A DNA stretch of 14,633 bases from Pseudomonadota bacterium (GTDB lineage Bacteria; Pseudomonadota; Gammaproteobacteria; SZUA-229). A model generated the notes under the pieces. The model made no database searches. It was given only the letters and a program-made list of their open reading frames with translations, and had not been told where the DNA came from. Where the stretch lies: assembly GCA_030673345.1 (NCBI GenBank), contig DAOVJH010000006.1:1-14633 (forward strand). The letters are read 5' to 3'. Made by a program: the position numbers and the translations under genes. Below, one piece after another: positions 6,246 through 13,227 of this stretch. Every line of letters starts with the position of its first letter. Positions within the stretch are counted from its first letter, which is position 1.

Positions 6246-9200
6246 ATGTTGCAACGATTGTTACACACAGTACGTACCTGTTTTGGTCTAATGACCAGAG
6301 CAGGTTCTGCTGTGTGTGCAATTATTGTCAGGGCTTTTGTGACAATGTTTCAAAGAAATGAGATGCACTGTATGATCACACATACAGTGCATCTTCCACA
6401 GGCTATTCGACGTGATGGTTTTTCGAATGGTCTGTGGAAGGTGTATCTAACATTTTTATTTATCGTATTATTATCTGCATCCTTTGTTGCTGAAGCGGTA
6501 ACACCGCCTGGCACGCTGATCGACAATACTGCCTCTGCCGCATTTGATTTCACTGGTGCGGGCAGCACTGCAAACAGTAATACCGTGTCGATAGTATCCA
6601 GCATCATACAGACACCGTCATCGATCACGATGTATCAGTATGATGCAACAGGAACCAGTCCGTTCACGCCAACGGTTGTTACACAGCATGCGACCAGTGG
6701 TCCGCCTGGAGCCGGTTTTGTTGCTTCGGCCGATCCACTGATCCCTCTCGTTGGCGGTGGTTTGACCGTATTAGTCGCAACTGACCCACAACCGTTGAAT
6801 GTCGTTAACCTTTATGCGACAGGTGAACCAGTATTCACTCAGGTCGACGATCAGGATCAGAACCTGGACCCTGCTATACGTGAGACGGTACGTGTGGTGG
6901 TAACCAGTTCGACGGGTGATCAGGAAGAACTGATATTGATAGAGACCGGTGTTGATAGCGGTATCTTCGTCGGTTATGTGCAGTCAACATCAAACACCGT
7001 TGCGCAATATGACGGTCTGTTAAGTCTGGGTGCTGAAACCGATGTTACGGTTCAGTACACTGACCAGTATGACCCGACTGATATTAGCACCGGTGGTTCA
7101 TTGGTCGATCCTTACGGTGTCGTGTTCAGCAGCCTGGATGGCACGTTGCTCGATGGTGCTACTGTCAGCATCCTTGATACCAGTGGTAACCTGGCGGCAG
7201 TTTTTGGTGATGATGGTGTCAGTACTTATGCTAATCCGGTAACCACTGGCGGCAGTGTTACTGATGGTGGCGGCACTGTCTATAATTTCCCAGCCGGTGG
7301 ATATCGGTTCCCACGCATGAATACTGGCAGTTACCGTATCGTGGTTGATCCGCCAGCAAGTTACCAGGGCCCTTCAACAGCTAACATCAGTGATCTTCAG
7401 GCATTGCCCGGTGCGCCGTATGCACTCAATGCGGATGCCTCGTTTGCCGGCGTATTCGTGCTACAGCCGGGACCGCCGTTGCATGTCGATGTTCCGCTTG
7501 ATGCATTAACCTCATACCTGGTGATCGAAAAGTCTGCATCAAAAGAAACAGCTGCCATCGGTGACTTTGTTCAATACACCTTGCGCTTGAGTAATACAGA
7601 TACGGCTACCAGTGCGAACAACGTCGTCATAACAGATACCTTGCCGGTTGGTCTGCGATACCAGAAAGCGTCTGTCAGGTATGACGGAATAGCGGGGCTT
7701 GAACCGCAGATAACTAACGATGGCCGTACGCTTGGTTTCCCCGTCTCTGCAATACTGCCGGGAACATCTGTTCAGGTTCAATATGTTACAGAGATTTCAG
7801 TCGGCACAAAATTGGGTAAAGCGGTAAACAGTGTTGTTGCACAGGATGATCGAGGAACTCAATCTAATATCGCTGTAGCTGGCATCACAGTGACGGAAGA
7901 TCTTTTTGCCAGCAGAAGTTTTATCGCAGGCCGTGTGATCATCGGTGAATGTGACGAGGATAGTACATTGATCAACCCGGGTCTGCCTTCTGTGCGTGTA
8001 TTTATGGAAGATGGTAAATATGCAGCAACGGATGAGCACGGCCGTTTCCACTTCGAAGGTATCAAACCGGGTACACATGTCGTACAGGTCGATAAGGAAA
8101 GTATCCCGGATAACCTGGAAATCGTCGACTGCGTTAAAAACACACGTTTTTCTGGTACGCCATACTCACAGTTTGTCGATATTCAGGGCGGCACTTTATG
8201 GCGTACAGATTTCTATGTGCGTGAGAAAAAACCGATCACGGATACGGCAACTTTATTTATCCAGACCGAGTTAAATGAAGAAGATATCAAATACACCATC
8301 GAGATGTCGAATGGTGATATCCCCGTAAGAAACTATCGTCTCATTGTTAACATGCCAGAAGGCATCGACTATGACCTGGGCAGCAGCACGCTCGATGGTG
8401 CTTTTATAGAAGATCCATATGTTAATGAGAATGTCGTTATCTATCGTTTCGGTGATTTAGGCAGTAACTGGTCAAAACAGCTTAAGATCCGTGGTCGCAT
8501 CAAGGACAGGGCCGATGGTGAACTGGTGACTTCTGCATTTATTATTATGGATACTGGTATCAAGAAAAATATTCGTTCTGTACCTGTCAAAAATAAACTT
8601 GATGTCTCGGATGTGAGTGTTGAAAGCAGATCTGTTGTTTCACAGTCTGTACCTGTGCCGATCAAAAATAAAACTGAAGTGCCACGTGTAGCTCCTGTGA
8701 TTAATCCCGTTGGAGAACAGATTGATGATAACTCGTCTTTATCTGTTCACACTGAATTAAGTGAAGAGGATATCAAATACCGGATAACAATGGTTAACAC
8801 TGAAATTCCTGTAAAGAATTATCGTTTGATTATTAACCTGCCAGAAGGTGTTGCTTATGATGCAGGTAGCAGTGTTCTTTCTGGTCAGAAGATAGAAGAC
8901 CCATATGTGATTAAAAATGTTGTGGTTTATCGTTTTGGTGATGTCGGCAGTGACTGGTCAAAAGAGCTTACGTTCCGTGGCTGGATCAAAAAACATACAG
9001 ATGATGACTTTATTACGACAGCATTTGTGCTTATGGATACGGATGATAAAAAGAACATTCGTTCCACACCGATCAAAAATATACTTGAGGTTTCTGGTGC
9101 CAGCTCAGAGAGTAAGTCTGTTAAAGGCCAGACCATCTTTGAGCGAATGAAAGGAGGTGCAGGTGCATCGGCTCTTCTTGCCACAAATAACACTGCGCAG

Positions 9201-12200
9201 GCTGCAGCATTAAATAGTCGTGTTGAACTGGTGGCGAATACTAGCGAAGTGAGCGGGCCAGGAAAGGTCGAACTTGTCACTTCTGAAAGTGAGGTAAGTA
9301 AAGTTGTTCTTGAGGGCCAGCCTGAATTCAAGACCGAAAAACTGATCGAAGCGCCACCCGTGACAGAGCAGTTGGACATAAGTACGTTTGACGAATTCTG
9401 GATCAAAGAAACCACGCCCGGTTATGAGTGGTTGATGCCGGATGTGAATTATTCTCCGTTTGCGCCATCTGTAAATGTCGCTATCAAACACAAACCGTCT
9501 GACCGTTTTGAGATGCTGTTAAATGGCGAACCGATAAATCCATTGTTCTATTTTGGAATGATAAGGAATAAATCTAATACTATTGCGCGCAGTTACTGGC
9601 AGGGTGTGCATCTGGTTAATGGTGCTAACCGATTTGATTTCATCGTTAAAAATAAAGATGGAGAAGTAATAAAAACGATGACCAGGGATATCGTATTTGC
9701 CGGCATACCTGTAAGGGCTGAGTTTGATGTTGAACACTCACGCCTGATCGCTGATGGCCGCAACGCACCTGTCGTTGCTATCCGTGTCTATGACAAAGAT
9801 GGTAACTTTGCTCGTCCTGGATCACGCGGAAAATTTACTTTATCAGAACCGTATATGTCTCAGCAACTGGTCGAGGCACTGCAGGTGAATCGTCTATCTG
9901 GTTTAAATCAGCAAAATCCAGAATATGTCGTTGGACAAAACGGTATCGCATTTATCGTATTAGAGCCGACAACGATCACCGGTAAACTTGAGATCGAGAT
10001 GCCTTTCTCAGGCCGTAAACGCTCGCGCATAGAAACCTGGGTGCAGCCTGAAGTACGTGACTGGATTATGGTCGGTCTGGCCGAAGGTGCGGCGGGTTAT
10101 AATTCTGTGTCAGGCAATAAAGAGGCGCTCGATGCCAGTGACATAAGCGATGAGTTCTACGGTGACGGCAAGGTCGCTTTCTACGCGAAAGGTAAAGTGA
10201 AAGGCGAATGGTTGCTGACCGCATCTTACGATACATCTAAAGAGTCGTTGGCTGGTGATAACCGGGTCAACCAGTTGATTGACCCGAACACTTATTACAC
10301 GATATATGGGGATAATTCACGCCAGCGTTATGATGCATCAAGTGCAGAAAAGCTGTATATAAAGATCGAACGTGAGCAGTTCTATGCATTGTTCGGTGAT
10401 ATGAGCACCGGCCTGAACATAACAGAGTTATCGAAATTTGAACGCAACATGACCGGTGCTAAATCTGAATATGATGATGGTCAATTCTCGTACACCGCAT
10501 TCGCTGCTGAAAATATAAATAACTTCATCAAAGATGAGATACAGGGTGAAGGTATTTCCGGGTTGTATCATCTAAGCGGCAAAGATATCGTCATCAACAG
10601 TGACAATATCGTCATCGAAACGCGTGACCGCTTCCGTAGTGAGATTATCGTTAAAACAGAAGTCCTGCGCCGTTATCTCGACTACAGCATCGATTACACG
10701 GATGGCACTATCTTCTTCCGCCGCCCGATCCAAAGCCGTGATGAAAACTTCAATCCGGTATTCATCGTGGCTGATTATGAAGTCGAAGCACCGGTTACAG
10801 GCGATATAACAGCTGGTGGACGTGCAGCTGTACGATTTAACGAGGGTCAGATAGAGATTGGTGGTAGCGTCGTACACGATGCAACTTACCAGAATGAAGG
10901 TGACCTGATAGGTGCAGATGCTCGCATCGAAATCGATACTGCGACAGAGGTAAGGCTGGAGATAGCAACATCTGATGTTACATCCGGCACACAGGATCTT
11001 AGTGGTTCTGCATACAGTGCAGAGATCGTCCATGGTGGGGATGACCTTAAAGCAAGATTTTATGCGAAACAGGAAGATGCAGATTTCGGTTTAGGCCAGC
11101 AATCGAAAGGCCAGTCTGGCACACGAAAGTATGGTGCCGATGCCGACTATCATATCAATCAGGCGTTAGTGCTGGATGGTACTGTGTACCATGAAGACAA
11201 TCTTGTGAGCGGTGGTAAGAGAGATGTTGCCGAAGCGAACGTTACTTATAGTAAACGCAATTATTCGTTGAGTGCCGGAGCATTACTCGCCAGGGATCAG
11301 TTTGTGACGGGTGATAAAAATGCATCTAACCTGTTGACCTTCGGTGCCAGTAAAAACTTCCTTCAGGATACGGTTAAGTTAAGAGGTAATGCTGAGATAG
11401 CTGTTGATTCGGCTGATAATGTCGATCATCCTTCAAGGTTCATCCTTGGTGCTGATTATTTCATCACGCCGAAAGTAAATCTGTATGCTGAAAATGAATG
11501 GACGGTAGGCAATGTACAGGATACGCAGATGACACGTGCAGGTGTACGTGCATCGCCATGGACTAACGCACAGGTGAACTCAGCAGTAAACCAGGAAACT
11601 AATGAGAATGGTATCCGTTCATTTGCTACCTTAGGCCTGACTCAGGCATTCCCGATCAATAAGCGCTGGAGTGGCGACGTAACACTCGATCATGCAAAAA
11701 CATTACGCTCACCTGGTGCGGTGCCGTTTTATGGTGATGTTCCAGTAGCGCAAGGTACTGCTGACAACGATTTCACCGCAATATCTGTCGGTACGACTTA
11801 TAACGCAGAAACATACACGCTGAACAACCGGGTTGAATTACGCACAGCGGAGCTGGAAGACAAGCTGGGTGTAATCGTTAACTGGGAAAGAAATCTGAAA
11901 GGCGGCGTTGGTTATTCAGCAACGACGAAATTATTTAAAACTGATCGTACAGACAACAGTGCGCTGCTCGATGGCGACATCAGGTTCTCAGTTGCTTACC
12001 GACCACTACAATCACGATGGATCACTTTGAACCGTCTCGACTTTAAGTTTGATTCGAATACCGATATCCTCGGCATTAAAACTCGTCAGAGAAAACTGAT
12101 TGAAAACCTGACCTCAAACTTCCTGATCAATAATAGAAACCAGGTATCGTTTAACTTTGGTCTAAAATATGTTGTGGATACTTTTGATAAAGATGAGTAT

Positions 12201-12500
12201 AGCGGTATCACTAATTTATTAGGCAGTGAATACCGTCATGATATCAGCGACAATTTTGATATCGGAGCACATGTGCATACCCATTATTCAGCTAACTCTT
12301 CAACCATGAAGTATTCAACCGGCCTGTCATTCGGCTGGAATATGGCCAGAAATATCTGGTTAAGTGTTGGCTATAACGTCGAAGGCTTCGAAGACAGTGA
12401 TTTCTCAGCAGCAGGTTATACTGCTGCCGGTCCATACATCCGCTTCCGCATGAAGTTTGATCAGGATACTGCTGATGCGGTGCAGGACCTGTTCGAATAA
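6246..12500 (+). CDS. Giant multidomain outer-membrane protein (DUF11, carboxypeptidase-regulatory-like, beta-barrel)
   Basis: The open frame is 2,084 codons; residue numbers count from 6246. The signal peptide core is at 66-84 with cleavage after AEA. Met43 (6372) is a more credible start because residues 1-42 are Cys/His-rich and overlie RNA hairpins, though neither start has a good ribosome-binding site. Order: a short segment like the mature start of the paralogues (85-120); a DDQDQNLDP...ETGVDSGIFVGYV domain (about 195-275); a DUF11 domain (about 424-548); a carboxypeptidase-regulatory/Cna-B-like domain with DEHGRFHFEGIKPGTHVVQV (about 555-660); two tandem copies of a 129-residue unit (669-797 and 831-959); a low-complexity linker (960-1045); Ig-like segments with LIADGRNAPVVAIRVYDKDG (about 1060-1265); a conserved module with ETRDRFRSEI and DYSIDYTDGTIFFRRPIQSR (about 1350-1515); then alternating beta-strands to the end, closing with YIRFRMKF, a barrel-terminal signature, and a 13-residue tail. 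Probably a surface-exposed anchor, adhesin or exporter; function unproven. Confidence 0.88.
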   Translation: MLQRLLHTVRTCFGLMTRAGSAVCAIIVRAFVTMFQRNEMHCMITHTVHLPQAIRRDGFSNGLWKVYLTFLFIVLLSASFVAEAVTPPGTLIDNTASAAFDFTGAGSTANSNTVSIVSSIIQTPSSITMYQYDATGTSPFTPTVVTQHATSGPPGAGFVASADPLIPLVGGGLTVLVATDPQPLNVVNLYATGEPVFTQVDDQDQNLDPAIRETVRVVVTSSTGDQEELILIETGVDSGIFVGYVQSTSNTVAQYDGLLSLGAETDVTVQYTDQYDPTDISTGGSLVDPYGVVFSSLDGTLLDGATVSILDTSGNLAAVFGDDGVSTYANPVTTGGSVTDGGGTVYNFPAGGYRFPRMNTGSYRIVVDPPASYQGPSTANISDLQALPGAPYALNADASFAGVFVLQPGPPLHVDVPLDALTSYLVIEKSASKETAAIGDFVQYTLRLSNTDTATSANNVVITDTLPVGLRYQKASVRYDGIAGLEPQITNDGRTLGFPVSAILPGTSVQVQYVTEISVGTKLGKAVNSVVAQDDRGTQSNIAVAGITVTEDLFASRSFIAGRVIIGECDEDSTLINPGLPSVRVFMEDGKYAATDEHGRFHFEGIKPGTHVVQVDKESIPDNLEIVDCVKNTRFSGTPYSQFVDIQGGTLWRTDFYVREKKPITDTATLFIQTELNEEDIKYTIEMSNGDIPVRNYRLIVNMPEGIDYDLGSSTLDGAFIEDPYVNENVVIYRFGDLGSNWSKQLKIRGRIKDRADGELVTSAFIIMDTGIKKNIRSVPVKNKLDVSDVSVESRSVVSQSVPVPIKNKTEVPRVAPVINPVGEQIDDNSSLSVHTELSEEDIKYRITMVNTEIPVKNYRLIINLPEGVAYDAGSSVLSGQKIEDPYVIKNVVVYRFGDVGSDWSKELTFRGWIKKHTDDDFITTAFVLMDTDDKKNIRSTPIKNILEVSGASSESKSVKGQTIFERMKGGAGASALLATNNTAQAAALNSRVELVANTSEVSGPGKVELVTSESEVSKVVLEGQPEFKTEKLIEAPPVTEQLDISTFDEFWIKETTPGYEWLMPDVNYSPFAPSVNVAIKHKPSDRFEMLLNGEPINPLFYFGMIRNKSNTIARSYWQGVHLVNGANRFDFIVKNKDGEVIKTMTRDIVFAGIPVRAEFDVEHSRLIADGRNAPVVAIRVYDKDGNFARPGSRGKFTLSEPYMSQQLVEALQVNRLSGLNQQNPEYVVGQNGIAFIVLEPTTITGKLEIEMPFSGRKRSRIETWVQPEVRDWIMVGLAEGAAGYNSVSGNKEALDASDISDEFYGDGKVAFYAKGKVKGEWLLTASYDTSKESLAGDNRVNQLIDPNTYYTIYGDNSRQRYDASSAEKLYIKIEREQFYALFGDMSTGLNITELSKFERNMTGAKSEYDDGQFSYTAFAAENINNFIKDEIQGEGISGLYHLSGKDIVINSDNIVIETRDRFRSEIIVKTEVLRRYLDYSIDYTDGTIFFRRPIQSRDENFNPVFIVADYEVEAPVTGDITAGGRAAVRFNEGQIEIGGSVVHDATYQNEGDLIGADARIEIDTATEVRLEIATSDVTSGTQDLSGSAYSAEIVHGGDDLKARFYAKQEDADFGLGQQSKGQSGTRKYGADADYHINQALVLDGTVYHEDNLVSGGKRDVAEANVTYSKRNYSLSAGALLARDQFVTGDKNASNLLTFGASKNFLQDTVKLRGNAEIAVDSADNVDHPSRFILGADYFITPKVNLYAENEWTVGNVQDTQMTRAGVRASPWTNAQVNSAVNQETNENGIRSFATLGLTQAFPINKRWSGDVTLDHAKTLRSPGAVPFYGDVPVAQGTADNDFTAISVGTTYNAETYTLNNRVELRTAELEDKLGVIVNWERNLKGGVGYSATTKLFKTDRTDNSALLDGDIRFSVAYRPLQSRWITLNRLDFKFDSNTDILGIKTRQRKLIENLTSNFLINNRNQVSFNFGLKYVVDTFDKDEYSGITNLLGSEYRHDISDNFDIGAHVHTHYSANSSTMKYSTGLSFGWNMARNIWLSVGYNVEGFEDSDFSAAGYTAAGPYIRFRMKFDQDTADAVQDLFE
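6263..6317 (+). promoter_or_regulatory. RNA hairpin 1 of the giant-gene leader
   Basis: The outer stem is ACACACAG (6263-6270) / CTGTGTGT (6310-6317), 8 bp. A 5x4 internal loop follows, then the inner 13-bp stem ACCTGTTTTGGTC (6276-6288) / GACCAGAGCAGGT (6293-6305) with a TAAT loop. Two inner positions are G-U wobbles, which points to RNA and not DNA as the selected molecule. No T-tract follows. Confidence 0.65.
6324..6346 (+). promoter_or_regulatory. RNA hairpin 2 of the giant-gene leader
   Basis: ATTGTCA (6324-6330) and TGACAAT (6340-6346) form a perfect 7-bp stem with a 9-base loop. It contains the same TGTCA/TGACA dyad seen at 2369-2403, so a protein-binding site is an alternative reading. 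Confidence 0.5.
6361..6394 (+). promoter_or_regulatory. RNA hairpin 3, perfect 14-bp stem around an in-frame ATG
   Basis: AGATGCACTGTATG (6361-6374) is exactly complementary to CATACAGTGCATCT (6381-6394), with a 6-base loop ATCACA. A perfect 14-bp arm pair is far beyond chance in this neighbourhood. The in-frame ATG at 6372-6374 lies at the top of the left arm, next to the loop. Confidence 0.8.
6393..6440 (+). promoter_or_regulatory. RNA hairpin 4, 18-bp stem with two G-U pairs
   Basis: CTTCCACAGGCTATTCGA (6393-6410) pairs with TCGAATGGTCTGTGGAAG (6423-6440) over all 18 positions, 16 Watson-Crick and 2 G-U, with a 12-base loop. It shares two bases with hairpin 3, so the two are nearly coaxial or compete at the junction. 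It ends just before the signal-peptide codons. Confidence 0.75.
8250..9122 (+). repeat. Internal tandem duplication, two 129-codon units
   Basis: Bases 8250-8636 (residues 669-797) and 8736-9122 (residues 831-959) encode units that align without gaps. Shared blocks include EEDIKY, NYRLI.N.PEG, IEDPYV, YRFGD.GS.WSK, and KKNIRS followed by P.KN. The DNA copies have diverged at many silent and replacement sites, so the duplication is not recent. A 33-residue spacer with extra PIKNK-type sequence separates them. Confidence 0.9.
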
Positions 12501-12536
12501 ATTAGTATGATGAGTGATACATGCCTGCATTTTTCA

Positions 12537-12576
12537 GTGAACAAGTGAGGAGCTAAGGATGAGCTTACTTGTTCAC
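12537..12576 (+). promoter_or_regulatory. 10-bp inverted repeat enclosing a ribosome-binding site upstream of thpR
   Basis: GTGAACAAGT (12537-12546) and ACTTGTTCAC (12567-12576) are perfect complements. Between them AGCT (12551-12554) and AGCT (12563-12566, offset by one base from the outer arm) can pair further, leaving loop-side bases with the AAGGATG start region. In RNA this would hide the leader ORF's ribosome-binding site and ATG. There is no T-tract, so it is not a standard terminator. Operator function in DNA is possible too. Confidence 0.55.
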
Positions 12577-12600
12577 CGAAATTTATTCGCCCTGTTTTGA
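12559..12600 (+). CDS. 13-codon leader ORF coupled to thpR
   Basis: ATG at 12559 has good Shine-Dalgarno candidates just ahead (GAGGAG at 12547-12552 and AAGG at 12555-12558). It encodes MSLLVHRNLFALF and stops with TGA at 12598-12600, one base before the thpR ATG at 12602. The thpR ATG itself has no ribosome-binding site, so coupled re-initiation from this leader is a sensible reading. The peptide resembles nothing known to me. Confidence 0.35.
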   Translation: MSLLVHRNLFALF

Positions 12601-12601
12601 T

Positions 12602-13123
12602 ATGAAAACCCGTCGATTATTTTTTGCTCTATGGCCATCAGCTAGTACCAGGCAATCTATAGTCGATACAGCATCTCCCTACATCTTCGATCTAAAAGGC
12701 CGTGTTATACAGCCGGCTAATCTGCACATTACTCTGCATTTTGTCGGTCAGGTCAACGACGCTGTAAAAGATCGCATGCATAAAGCAGCGCGCGGGGTTT
12801 CTGGCAGACTATTTGTGCTGGATCTAAACAGTTACGGTCATTTCTCTAAGGCGAAGATCTTCTGGATGGGACTGCAGGAAATTCCGCCAGAGCTCGTTTA
12901 TCTGCATAATAAACTGGGTGATGCGTTGACGGAATGCGGTTATTGTTGTGAACAGCGGCCATACAGGCCGCACATAACGCTGATGAGAAAATGTGCTGGC
13001 ACAGATCTGAAATACTCAAATTTCTCTATCCCCTGGACCGTGAATGAATTTGTTATGGTCGAGTCTGTACAGGATGGTGCTTCAGTGAATTATCGGGTCA
13101 TAGAGCACTATCCGCTCTTTTGA
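12602..13123 (+). CDS. thpR: RNA 2',3'-cyclic phosphodiesterase (2H family)
   Basis: This is a 173-residue cytoplasmic 2H phosphoesterase of the ThpR/LigT family, which opens 2',3'-cyclic phosphates on RNA and can ligate tRNA half-molecules in reverse. Both catalytic H-x-T-x motifs are present: HITL at residues 42-45 and HITL at 124-127, placed as in the family, with the N-terminal MKTRRLFFALWPS start and a PYRPHITLMRK block. Length matches the E. coli enzyme (about 176). I chose ATG 12602 because homologues begin just before RLFFA. A TTG at 12569 would add 11 residues that look untranslated. It is preceded by a hairpin and a coupled leader ORF. The gene is not usually between amiB and mutL, so it may belong to the inserted segment. 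Confidence 0.93.
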   Translation: MKTRRLFFALWPSASTRQSIVDTASPYIFDLKGRVIQPANLHITLHFVGQVNDAVKDRMHKAARGVSGRLFVLDLNSYGHFSKAKIFWMGLQEIPPELVYLHNKLGDALTECGYCCEQRPYRPHITLMRKCAGTDLKYSNFSIPWTVNEFVMVESVQDGASVNYRVIEHYPLF

Positions 13124-13136
13124 GGGTCAACAGCAG

Positions 13137-13154
13137 GCGTAGACGCTACTACGC
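13137..13154. repeat. Short inverted repeat after thpR
   Basis: GCGTAG (13137-13142) and CTACGC (13149-13154) with a 6-base loop lie 13 bases past the thpR stop. The next bases are A-rich, not T-rich, so it is a weak terminator candidate at best. Confidence 0.3.
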
Positions 13155-13183
13155 ATAAAAAACGCACCTACAGATTTGATGAT

Positions 13184-13211
13184 TTGCGATAAACTAGCGC
13201 ATATTCATATT
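13184..13211 (+). promoter_or_regulatory. Weak candidate promoter for mutL
   Basis: TTGCGA (13184-13189) and CATATT (13206-13211, 4/6) are 16 bp apart, in the 104-bp gap before mutL. Position is right but the match is poor. Confidence 0.25.
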
Positions 13212-13227
13212 AGTAATTAGTTTCCTT

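Noticed and set aside
8927..9415. 162-codon open frame on the minus strand
   Set aside because: It lies fully inside the giant gene, antisense to a well-supported domain region, has no ribosome-binding site or recognisable family, and is best explained as a shadow of the plus-strand codon pattern.
10572..11033. 153-codon open frame on the minus strand
   Set aside because: It is antisense to the conserved RDRFRSEI/DYTDGTIFF module of the giant protein. Its Cys/Tyr-rich translation is typical of a shadow frame.
12521..12530. ATGCCTGCAT followed by T residues after the giant gene
   Set aside because: A 4-bp stem with a 2-base loop cannot form a stable terminator hairpin.
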